Of a stretch of 64,000 nucleotides of DNA, positions 1-9,266 are shown piece after piece. The stretch is from NCBI RefSeq assembly GCF_012524205.1, contig NZ_JABACI010000002.1, forward strand, positions 186,001 through 250,000, written 5' to 3'. Numbering within the stretch: the stretch's first letter is position 1; every line of letters starts with the position of its first letter. The position numbers and the translations under genes are program-made. The notes beneath the pieces were generated by a model. The model saw only the letters and a list, made by a program, of their open reading frames with translations, searched no databases and was not told the DNA's origin. Source of the DNA: Microbacterium salsuginis (lineage in GTDB: Bacteria; Actinomycetota; Actinomycetes; Actinomycetales; Microbacteriaceae).

Positions 1-447
1 CATTCCCGTGAGGTTCGCGCTCGAGACGGCGAGGGGCCCGGTCTCTTCGAGCAGCTCGAGGGCGATGCGGTGCTCGGGCATCCGCACCGCCACCGTGCCG
101 TTCGTGTCACCGAGGTCCCAGGACAGCGACGGCTGCGCGGGGAGGACGATCGTGAGCCCGCCCGGCCAGAACGCCTCGACGAGCCGCTCCACGGGCTCGG
201 GCACGTCGGCCACGAGTGCCCGCAGGGTCGTGATGCCGGCAACGAGGACCGGAGGGGGCGACTGACGGCCTCGACCCTTCGCCGCCAGCAGTCGCGCGAC
301 CGCTTTCGCGTCGAAGGCATCAGCGGCCACACCGTAGACGGTGTCGGTCGGGATCACGACCAGTTCGCCGCGGCCGATGGCCTGGCGCGCCTGGCGCATG
401 CCGGTGAGCAGCTGCGCCTCATCACGGCAGTCGAAGATGGGGGACAT
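1..447 (-). CDS. sua5: L-threonylcarbamoyladenylate synthase (Sua5/YwlC/TsaC family), 3' end missing
   Basis: This enzyme makes threonylcarbamoyl-AMP from threonine, bicarbonate and ATP for the t6A37 modification of ANN-decoding tRNAs. The window shows the first 149 codons from ATG at 447; the C-terminus lies beyond base 1. The YrdC fold is recognisable from PTDTVYGVAADA near residue 34, the Lys/Arg-rich KGRGRQSPPPVLV segment and AVSSANLTG near the cut, all parts of the ATP/threonine pocket. It lies 89 bp downstream of prmC on the same strand, the usual order of the prfA-prmC-sua5 group in Actinobacteria. It is too incomplete to tell a TsaC-only form from a longer Sua5 form with an extra C-terminal domain. 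Confidence 0.9.
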   Translation of the reverse strand, partial: MSPIFDCRDEAQLLTGMRQARQAIGRGELVVIPTDTVYGVAADAFDAKAVARLLAAKGRGRQSPPPVLVAGITTLRALVADVPEPVERLVEAFWPGGLTIVLPAQPSLSWDLGDTNGTVAVRMPEHRIALELLEETGPLAVSSANLTGM

Positions 448-536
448 ATCGCCGCCAGTTTAGTCCGGCGCAGGGCGCTCCCCCGCTTCGCCGCCGTCCG
501 CGCGCGGCGGCGCGGCGGCCGGGCAGGCCGCGGGCA

Positions 537-1406
537 TCACGGGCGCAGTGCGGTGGTGGCGCGATCGCGCATCGTCAGGTCGGGGTGCGTCGATGCCGCA
601 CGCCAGCCGTCGGCGGCGAGGATGGCGCGGATCTCTTCACCCTGCCACTCCCCGTGCTCGATCACGATCGTCCCGCCGGGATGAGCCAGGCGCAGGCCGA
701 CCTCGCTCAGCACCCGGACGACGTCCAGCCCGTCCGCGCCGCCGTACAGCGCCGCCGGCGGGTCGTAGAACCGCACCTCCGGGTCACGCGGGATCGCGGC
801 ATCCGGAACATACGGCGGATTGGAAGCGACGACCGAGACCGTGCCGTCCAGCTCAGGGAACGCACGGGCGAGGTCGATGAAGGCGAGTTGCGCGTTGCCG
901 GCGCCCACACGCTCGAAGTTCTCTTTGGTCCACACGAACGCGTCGACCGAGTTCTCGGCCGCGAACACCCGCGCGTGGGGAACCTCGGTGGCCATCGCGA
1001 GGGCGATCGCGCCGCTTCCGGTGCCGAGGTCCACGGCAATGGGAGAGGGGGATGCCGCTGCCCGCAGCGCGTCGATGGCCAGCTGGGCGACGATCTCGGT
1101 CTCGGGCCGCGGCACGAAGACGCCCGGTCCGACGCGCAGCTCGAGGTGGCGGAAGGGTGCCAGGCCCGTGATGTGCTGCAGCGGTTCGCGCGTCGCGCGG
1201 CGCGCCACGAGCTCTTCGAGGCGCCGGACGTCGTCGGCGGTGAGCCCAGCACCGCGCAGCGCGGCCGCCTGCACTCCCCCGCGGCCCGTGCCGAGCACGA
1301 AGCCCGCGAGCAGCTCGACATCGACGGCGGGATCGGGGATGCCGGCTGCCGCAAGTCGTTCGGCGGCGCGCCGAAGCGCCTCAGAGACGGACGGTGCGGG
1401 GTTCAT
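537..1406 (-). CDS. prmC: Peptide chain release factor N5-glutamine methyltransferase PrmC
   Basis: This SAM-dependent enzyme methylates the glutamine of the GGQ motif in release factors RF1 and RF2 in the cytoplasm, which improves termination. At 289 aa it has normal family length. It has an N-terminal helical substrate-binding domain, FVPRPETE at about 97-104, the SAM-binding loop [10 protein letters not shown] at about 126-135 and the catalytic NPPY motif at 196-199. The start is ATG at 1406. Its substrate gene prfA is on the same strand but about 6.8 kb upstream, separated by the cysteine genes and three minus-strand genes, whereas the two are normally adjacent. The upstream divergent region carries a long inverted repeat. 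Confidence 0.96.
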   Translation of the reverse strand: MNPAPSVSEALRRAAERLAAAGIPDPAVDVELLAGFVLGTGRGGVQAAALRGAGLTADDVRRLEELVARRATREPLQHITGLAPFRHLELRVGPGVFVPRPETEIVAQLAIDALRAAASPSPIAVDLGTGSGAIALAMATEVPHARVFAAENSVDAFVWTKENFERVGAGNAQLAFIDLARAFPELDGTVSVVASNPPYVPDAAIPRDPEVRFYDPPAALYGGADGLDVVRVLSEVGLRLAHPGGTIVIEHGEWQGEEIRAILAADGWRAASTHPDLTMRDRATTALRP

Positions 1407-1438
1407 GACCGGTCCACTCTATTTCGACCCCACGCGGC

Positions 1439-1499
1439 TTTCGAATCGCGCACTTTTCACCAATTCCGGGCCGGGAGTTGCAAAGTGCGCGATTCGAAA
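1439..1499. repeat. 18-bp perfect inverted repeat in the prmC/cysK divergent region
   Basis: The arm TTTCGAATCGCGCACTTT at 1439-1456 is repeated exactly in inverted form at 1482-1499, with a 25-base spacer. A degraded third copy in the orientation of the left arm seems to follow at about 1501-1519. The element lies between the start of prmC (1406) and the putative cysK promoter. It could be an operator for a dimeric regulator, a transcribed stem-loop, or a REP-like genomic repeat. No T-tract follows, so an ordinary terminator is unlikely. Confidence 0.8.
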
Positions 1500-1547
1500 C
1501 CGGATTCGCACTTCGTCACACTTGGACTCACACGAAACGCCGGGTCC

Positions 1548-1553
1548 TAGGCT
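1548..1553 (+). promoter_or_regulatory. Candidate -10 box for the first cysK
   Basis: TAGGCT lies 37 bases before the ATG of the first cysK. A TTGGAC 20 bases further upstream is too far away for a good -35, so only the -10 is proposed. An A/G-rich ribosome binding site (GAAAGG) follows at about 1579-1584. Confidence 0.3.
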
Positions 1554-1590
1554 GGGTCCGATCTGCCGTGAACACTGCGAAAGGCCCGAC

Positions 1591-2529
<939 letters not shown>

Positions 2530-2535
2530 GACGCA

Positions 2536-2578
2536 ACGACGGCGCGACGGGCCCGCTCGGGCGTCGTCGCGCCGTCGT
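2536..2578 (+). terminator. Hairpin between the two cysK genes
   Basis: A perfect 14-bp stem (ACGACGGCGCGACG with its complement) encloses a 15-base GC-rich loop directly after the first cysK stop. No T-run follows, as is common in high-GC actinobacteria. It could terminate or attenuate transcription into the second cysK and cysE. Confidence 0.65.
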
Positions 2579-2609
2579 CGTCTCACCCGACCGATCCGAG
2601 GAGCGCTCC

Positions 2610-3563
2610 GTGCCCGGCATCCATTCCGACATCACCACCGCATTCGGTGAGACCCCGCTCGTGCGCCTGAACGCACTCACCGAGGGTCTCGGGGCGGAGG
2701 TGCTGGCCAAGCTCGAGTTCTACAACCCCGGCTCATCGGTCAAGGATCGTCTCGGATACGCCCTCGTGGCGGCCGCCGAAGAGGCGGGCGAGCTCGCGCC
2801 CGGCGGCACCATCGTCGAGTCGACCAGCGGCAACACCGGCATCGCTCTCGCGCTCATCGGCGCGGCACGCGGATACAAGGTGATCCTGACGATGCCGGCG
2901 TCGATGTCGAAGGAGCGCCGCACCCTGCTGAAGGCGTACGGAGCCGAGCTCGTGCTCACCGACCCGTACAAGGGCATGACGGAGGCCGTCGAGACGGCCC
3001 AGCGCATCGCCGCCGAGACGCCGGGCGCCGTGCTGGCGCGTCAGTTCGAGCACGAGGCGAATGCGAGGATCCACCGGCGCACCACCGCCGAGGAGATCTG
3101 GCGCGACACCGACGGCCGCGTCGATTGGTTCGTCGCGGGTTCGGGCACCGGCGGCACGGTGACCGGCGTGGGCCAGGTGCTGAAGCAGCGGAATCCGGAT
3201 GCCAGGATCGTGCTCGTCGAGCCCAAGGACTCCCCCGTGCTGACCGAGGGCCGGGCGGGCGGTCATCGCATCCAGGGCATCGGCCCGAACTTCGTGCCCG
3301 ACGTGCTCGACCGCTCCGTCGTCGACGAGATCTTCGACGTCGAGTTCGACGACGCGATCCGCGTCGCCCGCGAGCTCGCGACCCGTGAGGGCATCCTCGG
3401 CGGGATGTCGGCAGGCGCCGCCGTCTGGGCGGCGCTGCAGATCGCGGCGAGGCCCGAGGCCGCCGGGCAGCGGATCGTGGTGATCGTGCCCGACTCGGGC
3501 GAGCGCTACCTGTCGACGGCCCTGTACGAACACCTGCGCGAACCGGAGGCGGAGAAGAAGTGA
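2610..3563 (+). CDS. cysK: Cysteine synthase A-like O-acetylserine sulfhydrylase, copy 2
   Basis: This is a close paralogue of the preceding gene and has 317 aa. It keeps [15 protein letters not shown] and GTVTGVGQ, so PLP chemistry should be intact. One visible difference is GGMSAGAA where copy 1 has VGISSGAA, so one of the two serines near the PLP pyridine nitrogen is alanine. The start is GTG at 2610, preceded by GAGGAG about 6 bases upstream. Its stop overlaps the GTG of cysE by 4 bases, so the two are translationally coupled and this copy is the likely partner of CysE. It arose by tandem duplication; different expression or a different sulfur donor is possible but not shown. Confidence 0.93.
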   Translation: MPGIHSDITTAFGETPLVRLNALTEGLGAEVLAKLEFYNPGSSVKDRLGYALVAAAEEAGELAPGGTIVESTSGNTGIALALIGAARGYKVILTMPASMSKERRTLLKAYGAELVLTDPYKGMTEAVETAQRIAAETPGAVLARQFEHEANARIHRRTTAEEIWRDTDGRVDWFVAGSGTGGTVTGVGQVLKQRNPDARIVLVEPKDSPVLTEGRAGGHRIQGIGPNFVPDVLDRSVVDEIFDVEFDDAIRVARELATREGILGGMSAGAAVWAALQIAARPEAAGQRIVVIVPDSGERYLSTALYEHLREPEAEKK

Positions 3564-4141
3564 CCGAACGCATCGGATTCGTCGCGCGTGTGCGCGAAGA
3601 CCTCTCGGCCGCCAAGCTGCGCGACCCCGCCGCCCGCAGCGGGCTCGAGATCGCTCTCCTCTACCCCGGCCTGCACGCCATCTGGGCGCACCGCGTGTGG
3701 CACGCACTGTGGACCCGGCGGGCCCGCTTCGTCGCCCGGGCCGGGTCGCAGATCACGCGCTGGCTCACCGGCATCGAGATCCACCCCGGCGCGACGATCG
3801 GCCGCCGGTTCTTCATCGACCACGGCATGGGCGTCGTGATCGGCGAGACCGCCGAGGTCGGCGACGACGTCATGCTCTACCACGGCGTGACGCTCGGCGG
3901 ACGTCAGCGCGAAGGCGGCAAGCGGCACCCCACCCTCGAGGACGGCGTCGCCGTCGGTGCGGGCGCGAAGATCCTCGGCCCGATCACCATCGGCGCCGGC
4001 TCGGTCGTCGGCGCGAACGCCGTCGTCACCAAGGACGCCCCGGCCGACAGCGTGCTCGTCGGGGTCCCCGCGAAGCCGCGCGCCCGGCGCAGCGGCGAAG
4101 AGACACGCGCCCTGCTCACGACCCCCGACTACGTCATCTGA
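3560..4141 (+). CDS. cysE: Serine O-acetyltransferase
   Basis: CysE transfers acetyl from acetyl-CoA to serine, the committed step of cysteine synthesis. The protein is the short type (193 aa), with an N-terminal helical part followed by hexapeptide-repeat left-handed beta-helix sequence ([40 protein letters not shown]). It ends in ...DYVI: a C-terminal isoleucine is the residue that docks into the CysK active site in the known cysteine synthase complex, so a complex with one or both CysK copies is expected. The start is GTG at 3560, overlapping the cysK stop. The gene ends 24 bases before the convergent LuxR gene. Confidence 0.94.
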   Translation: MTERIGFVARVREDLSAAKLRDPAARSGLEIALLYPGLHAIWAHRVWHALWTRRARFVARAGSQITRWLTGIEIHPGATIGRRFFIDHGMGVVIGETAEVGDDVMLYHGVTLGGRQREGGKRHPTLEDGVAVGAGAKILGPITIGAGSVVGANAVVTKDAPADSVLVGVPAKPRARRSGEETRALLTTPDYVI

Positions 4142-4165
4142 CGCGACGCCAGGACGGATGCGGCC

Positions 4166-6970
4166 TCACGCGGCCGTGCTGCGGTGAACCGCCGCGGCCG
4201 CCGTGCGCGACGTCACGTCCAGCTTGCGCAGGATCGCCGAGACGTGCACCGACACGGTCTTGACGCTGATGTACAGCCGCTCGGCGATCTGGCTGTTGCT
4301 GAGTCCCTCGGCCACCAGTTCGAGCACCTGCTCCTCGCGCGCGGTCAGCACCGACTGCGGCGCTGCGCCCTCGAGCCCGGCATTCGACGACAGCTCCCGG
4401 GCACGGGCCGCGATGCCGTCCGCGCCGATGTCGTCGGCGAATGACGCCGCAGCGGCGAGCGCGTCCCGGGCCGCAGCCCGGTCGCCGGAGGCCAGCAGTG
4501 CCTCGGCGTGCCGCCCTCGGGCGTACGCGCGGATGTAGGCAGGGCCGAGCGCGTCGATCGCCTCGTGCCACGGTCCCTCGCCGAGCTCAGCGGCGAACAC
4601 GGCGTTCCAGAGCCGAGTCACCGGCCAGTCGCGGAACGACTCGAGCACCGCGCGGAACGGCCGGGTGTCGGCATCCTCCCCGCTCTCCCGCAGTTCTGCG
4701 ATCGCGCGCGCCGCGACGGCGGTCAGCGGCAGGACGAGCACCCCGCCGTTGGTGGCCGAGCACGCTGTCCTCGCCCACTCGAGCGCGGCGTGCGGGTCAT
4801 GCCGCGCCAACGCCAGCTGCCCGAGATCGTAGGTCATGCCGAACCGCGTCTGGAACTCGTACGCACCGAACATGTCCAGCTCACGGCGCGCCGTTCCCAG
4901 CGCGGCCTCAGCATCCGCGATGTGCCCGCGCCAGATGGCGAGGCACACGAGTCGCTCGCGCAGGAAGGCCGAGTACAGCCCCGGCTCCATCATGGGCAGC
5001 ATGCGGCTTCCGAGCTCCTCGGCCTGCCGCATCCGCCCCGAGTACATGAGCGCCTCGATCACGTTGGCCTCCAGCATCACGAGCGGACCCTGGTCGACCA
5101 CGTGAGCCTTGCCGTAGTCGAGACCCTCTCGCGCCGTCTCGATCGCCTCGTCGTAGCGACCGACCAGCATCAGCGCGTTGGAGTAATTGATGTAGTACCG
5201 CATCAGCGGCCGCGTGAAGCCCGCCGCGCGCGAGCGTGTCTCCTCGAACAGCGTGAGCCCCGCGGCGTCGCCGCCCGTGACGAGACATGTGGCGGAGATG
5301 AGCATGGCCTGCACGACGATCTCGGCCGCGTCCCGATCACCGGCCGCGGCCGCCTGCTCCGCGGTCGTCCGTGCCCGCTCTGCGACCTCGATCCCGTCCT
5401 GCTGACGGCCGTTGAGCATGTGCACGCGTGCAGAGCTCAGCAGCAGTTCTGCGCGCTGCAGATCGTGGGTCGGGTCGTCACCGAGGATGGCAAGTGCCTG
5501 CTCGATGCTCGCCACGCCGTCTGATACGCCCACCTGGAGCTCGCTCGTCGCGAGGTCGGCCAGGATCGCCGCGCGACCGACCGTGTCTTCCTCGGGCCAC
5601 AGCGCGACGGCCTCCTGCGCGAAGGCGAGAGCGCGCTCCTGGCGGTTGGCCGACACGAGGGCGCCCGAGGTGCGGCGCAGCAGGTCGACGCGCCGCATGC
5701 CGGTCACACCCTCGGGATCGGGCACGGCGTTCCACAGCTCGAGCGCGCGCTCCCCCGCTTCGGCCGCGGTCGACCACGCCGAGGCACGGCTCGCCGCCCG
5801 CTGTGCCGCCACCGCGGCCGCCAGCGCGCGATCAGGCACGTGCGCAGCGCGCCAGTGGTGTGCGATGTCAGCCAGCACGCGCGGCGTCGGAGACGAGGCC
5901 TCGAGCGCGACGGCATACGCGGTGTGGAGCCGCGTCCGCTCGGTGGGCAGCAACTCGGCGTACACCGCCTCCTGCATGAGCGCATGACGGAACGCGTACG
6001 CGTCGCCGCGGATCACGACGACCTGCGCATCCACGGCGGTGCGCACCGCCTCTTCGAGTGCGGCCTCGTCGCCGTCGAAGACCCCGCGCAGCACCGGATG
6101 CGTCACCTCGACCCCGCCGGTCGCGAGGATGCGCGCGAAGCGGCGAGCCTCGGCATCCAGCCCCTCGTACCGAAGCAGCAGCACCTCGCGCAGCGACGTG
6201 GGAAGCCGTTCGCCGCTGAAGCTGGCGAGCTCCTCGACATAGAACGGGATGCCGTCGCTGCGCGTCGCGATGTCGAGCAGCACGTCGGCGGCGAGCGGCC
6301 CGTCATGCACGGCGGTCGCGAGGATGGCGACATCGGCCGGGCTCAGTCGCGAGAGGGGCCGATGCGTCAGCAGTCGTGCGCGATCGAGTTCGGCGAGGAT
6401 GGGCCGGAGCGGGTGGCCGCGCCCCACATCGTCGGTGCGATACGACAACAGCACGAACAACGGGAGCACGGCGGCGCGACGGACGAGCCGAGATGCGATC
6501 TCGCCCGTCGTGCCATCGGCCCAGTGGAGGTCCTCGATCACGACCGCGAGCCGATGCGAGCGAGCCAGTTCCGAGACCGTCTCGACCACCACGTCGGCGA
6601 GCCGCTCGGCGTCGCCGGGCGCCTCGCCGAGCGCAGGGACGAGCACGCCGAGCGCATTGGTTCCCGCGCCCGCCGCACGCCGGACGGTCTCGATGCCGAG
6701 CGCGTCGACCAGGCCGCGCAGCAGGTCGGTCACAGCGGTGAGGGGCGCGGGGCCGGACCCGGAGTCGACGCACGCTCCGCGCACCACGATCACGTCGTCG
6801 AGCCCATCGGTGAAGTCGCGCAGCAGCCGGGTCTTCCCCATGCCCGCGTCGCCGGAGACCACCACAGCACGACCCGTCTGCCCGACGGCCGCGATCTCGT
6901 CGCGCAGCGCCCCGACATCAGCTTGCCGGCCGACGAGGGGAACGCGTCCGATCTGCATGACGTCCATCAT
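4166..6970 (-). CDS. Large ATP-binding LuxR-family (LAL) transcriptional regulator
   Basis: This 934-aa protein has the LAL/MalT-like layout. An N-terminal AAA-type ATPase carries Walker A GDAGMGKT at 40-47 and a Walker B-like VVIEDLHWAD at about 143-152. A long alpha-helical TPR-like middle follows, and a LuxR-type helix-turn-helix lies in the last 60 residues (LTAREEQVLELVAEGLSN, ISVKTVSVH). Such proteins activate target promoters after ligand-dependent ATP binding; ligand and targets cannot be read from the sequence. The start could be ATG 6970 or 6967, or ATG 6958, the last giving MQIGRVPLVGR, which fits the start of the conserved domain. No neighbour looks like an obvious target operon. 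Confidence 0.9.
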   Translation of the reverse strand: MMDVMQIGRVPLVGRQADVGALRDEIAAVGQTGRAVVVSGDAGMGKTRLLRDFTDGLDDVIVVRGACVDSGSGPAPLTAVTDLLRGLVDALGIETVRRAAGAGTNALGVLVPALGEAPGDAERLADVVVETVSELARSHRLAVVIEDLHWADGTTGEIASRLVRRAAVLPLFVLLSYRTDDVGRGHPLRPILAELDRARLLTHRPLSRLSPADVAILATAVHDGPLAADVLLDIATRSDGIPFYVEELASFSGERLPTSLREVLLLRYEGLDAEARRFARILATGGVEVTHPVLRGVFDGDEAALEEAVRTAVDAQVVVIRGDAYAFRHALMQEAVYAELLPTERTRLHTAYAVALEASSPTPRVLADIAHHWRAAHVPDRALAAAVAAQRAASRASAWSTAAEAGERALELWNAVPDPEGVTGMRRVDLLRRTSGALVSANRQERALAFAQEAVALWPEEDTVGRAAILADLATSELQVGVSDGVASIEQALAILGDDPTHDLQRAELLLSSARVHMLNGRQQDGIEVAERARTTAEQAAAAGDRDAAEIVVQAMLISATCLVTGGDAAGLTLFEETRSRAAGFTRPLMRYYINYSNALMLVGRYDEAIETAREGLDYGKAHVVDQGPLVMLEANVIEALMYSGRMRQAEELGSRMLPMMEPGLYSAFLRERLVCLAIWRGHIADAEAALGTARRELDMFGAYEFQTRFGMTYDLGQLALARHDPHAALEWARTACSATNGGVLVLPLTAVAARAIAELRESGEDADTRPFRAVLESFRDWPVTRLWNAVFAAELGEGPWHEAIDALGPAYIRAYARGRHAEALLASGDRAAARDALAAAASFADDIGADGIAARARELSSNAGLEGAAPQSVLTAREEQVLELVAEGLSNSQIAERLYISVKTVSVHVSAILRKLDVTSRTAAAAVHRSTAA

Positions 6971-7036
6971 CCCACCGGGCTCAGGCCCGCGGTCCGGCGC
7001 GACGCGACGCCGGTCCGGTGCGCGAGCCGCTTGGCG

Positions 7037-7591
7037 TCACTCGCGGCAGAGACCCGCGAGCCATGCCGCCGCGTCGCGTGGACGTGCGATCCGCACGACA
7101 GGCCACTCCTGGCTGAGCGCCTGCATTCGCTCACGCACGATCGCGTGCTGCACCCATGCCCAGCGGAGGATGTTCTTGTGGGGGTCGCGAGCGAACCACG
7201 TCGAAGGACGCTCGCGATTGCCGTGCCAGAGCTCCTCGCGAAGAATCCCACGCCGCAGCGTGCGCCTCACGAGCCTGGCCATGACGATCGATCGCGGATG
7301 GTCCAGCCAGACGACCAGATCCGCTCCTCCGGGTGACCCGGGATCGAGCCTGCCGTCCAGGCGCGAGCTCCAGTTGCCGTCGATCACCCAGCCGTCGGGA
7401 TTGGTCGCGACGAACTCGTCGATGACCCGATGCGCCTCGTCCAGCGCGCGAAACTCCCAACCGGGGCCCCAGAACACGGCGTCGAGCTCGAGGTGCGGCA
7501 GACCCGTGCGGCGCGCGATCTCCACGGCGAGAGTCGTCTTGCCCGAGCCCGAGATGCCGACGACGCGGATGCGACGGGGGTGCTGCGGCAT
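7037..7591 (-). CDS. P-loop nucleotide kinase, adenylate kinase/topology-modulation-like
   Basis: This 184-aa cytosolic P-loop protein has Walker A GISGSGKT at 12-19, then LPHLELDAVFW, WVIDGNWSS and an Arg-rich lid-like segment (RRTLRRG). This pattern is typical of the FlaR/topology-modulation group of small kinases related to adenylate and shikimate kinases. The substrate is unknown. It begins 9 bases after the stop of the holin-like gene on the same strand and may be cotranscribed with it. It is followed by 66 bases before the LuxR gene. Confidence 0.8.
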   Translation of the reverse strand: MPQHPRRIRVVGISGSGKTTLAVEIARRTGLPHLELDAVFWGPGWEFRALDEAHRVIDEFVATNPDGWVIDGNWSSRLDGRLDPGSPGGADLVVWLDHPRSIVMARLVRRTLRRGILREELWHGNRERPSTWFARDPHKNILRWAWVQHAIVRERMQALSQEWPVVRIARPRDAAAWLAGLCRE

Positions 7592-7600
7592 CCGCTCGCG

Positions 7601-8002
7601 TCACGCCCTGCGCGCGTCGCGCCGGTCGTCCTTGATGAACAGCGGCGGAACGAGCCAGGTCGCGACCGCCGTGACGATCCACACGATGAGGGGCGCGACG
7701 ATCCAGGCCAGCGGCTGCGAGATGCCGATTCCTGCGCCCGGGATCAGCACGACGATGACGATGGAGATGAACGTCGAGAGGATGCCGATGCCGCCGAGCA
7801 GCGCCGGCGCGTGGCGGCGCGTCAGTCGCGACACGAGCGGCGCGAGGACGCTCTGGATGAGCGCGAAGATCAGCACCGCGAGCACGAAGCCCCACCAGTC
7901 GTTCCAGTGGATGTGGAACCCCTCCAGCAGGAGATCGGCGAGGATGAGGCCGAGCGCGGCCGAGACGATGAACGTCAGGGCACGGATCACAAACGCGAAC
8001 AC
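7601..8002 (-). CDS. Four-helix small membrane protein, phage-holin-family (YvlD-like)
   Basis: The 133-aa protein is almost entirely hydrophobic, with four predicted transmembrane segments (about residues 5-25, 35-55, 66-88 and 96-120) and a short basic tail KDDRRDARRA. This matches the small bacterial membrane proteins annotated as mycobacterial 4-TMS holin family; they occur outside prophages and a lytic role is unproven. The start is GTG at 8002 with TAGGGT just upstream, so the mRNA may be leaderless. It sits between prfA and a small kinase and is part of the block that separates prfA from prmC. Confidence 0.75.
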   Translation of the reverse strand: MFAFVIRALTFIVSAALGLILADLLLEGFHIHWNDWWGFVLAVLIFALIQSVLAPLVSRLTRRHAPALLGGIGILSTFISIVIVVLIPGAGIGISQPLAWIVAPLIVWIVTAVATWLVPPLFIKDDRRDARRA

Positions 8003-8157
8003 GTGCCGACCCTATCGCCACGACGCCAGTTGCTCCGGCATCCGGTCGCCGGTCGGTGCACAGAATCGGAGAGTTCTGGCGACACACCGCGTCGCGGCAT
8101 CCGGTCCGGCGGTGTCGGCCGATACGCGGCTCGGTGCGGGTCCGGCCGGAGGACGGG

Positions 8158-9237
8158 TCAGTCGTCGGCGCCGAGGGCGGCCAGACGCGCCTCTTCGTCG
8201 GCCTGGATCGCGGCGTCGACCACGGGTCCGAGTGCGCCGTCCATGACCTGGTCGAGGTTGTACGCCTTGTAGCCGGTGCGATGGTCGGCGATGCGGTTCT
8301 CGGGGAAGTTGTACGTGCGGATGCGCTCGGAACGGTCCATGCCGCGGATCTGCGACCGGCGGGCATCGGATGCCGCGGCCTCACGCTCCTCCTGCTGACG
8401 GGCGAGCAGCCGGGCGCGCAGCACCCTCATCCCCGCCTCGCGGTTCTGCAGCTGCGACTTCTCGTTCTGCATCGACACGACGATGCCGGTCGGCACGTGC
8501 GTGATGCGCACCGCCGAGTCGGTCGTGTTGACCGACTGCCCACCCGGCCCCGAAGAGCGGAACACGTCGATCTTGAGGTCGCTGGGGTTGATCTCGATCT
8601 CGTCCGGCTCGTCCACCTCCGGGAAGACCAGCACACCGGTCGTCGAGGTGTGGATGCGGCCCTGCGACTCGGTCGCGGGCACGCGCTGCACGCGGTGCAC
8701 GCCGCCCTCGTACTTCAGGTGCGCCCACACTCCCTGCGCGGGGTCGGACGAGGAGCCCTTGATCGCGACCTGGACCTCCTTGTAGCCGCCGAGGTCGGAC
8801 TCGCTGCGTTCGAGCAGCTCGGTCTTCCATCCCTTCGACGCGGCGTACTGCAGGTACATGCGGAGCAGGTCGGCGGCGAACAGGGCGGATTCGGCGCCGC
8901 CCTCGCCCTGCTTGATCTCCATGATCACGTCGCGGGCATCGTCGGGATCGCGCGGGATCAGCAGACGCCGCAGCCGCTCCTGAGCGTCTGCCAGCTTCTG
9001 CTCCAGCACCGGGACCTCGTCGGCGAACGCGTCGTCCTCACGGGCGAGCTCGCGCGCGGCATCGAGATCAGCGGATGCCGCGACCCAGTCCTCGTACGCC
9101 TTCACGATCCGCGACAGCTCGGCGTAGCGCCGGTTCACCCTCTTGGCCCGCGCCGCGTCGGCGTGGACCGCCGGGTCGGAGAGCTCGGCCTGGACCGCGG
9201 CGTGCTCGTCGATCAGCCCCTTCACGGAGTCGAACAC
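8158..9237 (-). CDS. prfA: Peptide chain release factor 1
   Basis: RF1 recognises UAA and UAG stop codons and triggers peptide release on the ribosome. The 359-aa protein has normal length. It shows the codon-recognition region [14 protein letters not shown] (tripeptide PAT at about 187-189) and the catalytic GGQ at 232-234 within [10 protein letters not shown], whose glutamine is the PrmC target. It lies 29 bases downstream of rho and is probably cotranscribed with it. The 155-base stretch after it holds no gene and no clear terminator. Confidence 0.97.
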   Translation of the reverse strand: MFDSVKGLIDEHAAVQAELSDPAVHADAARAKRVNRRYAELSRIVKAYEDWVAASADLDAARELAREDDAFADEVPVLEQKLADAQERLRRLLIPRDPDDARDVIMEIKQGEGGAESALFAADLLRMYLQYAASKGWKTELLERSESDLGGYKEVQVAIKGSSSDPAQGVWAHLKYEGGVHRVQRVPATESQGRIHTSTTGVLVFPEVDEPDEIEINPSDLKIDVFRSSGPGGQSVNTTDSAVRITHVPTGIVVSMQNEKSQLQNREAGMRVLRARLLARQQEEREAAASDARRSQIRGMDRSERIRTYNFPENRIADHRTGYKAYNLDQVMDGALGPVVDAAIQADEEARLAALGADD

Positions 9238-9266
9238 GGTGCTCCCCTGCTCACTGGCCTCGCGGC

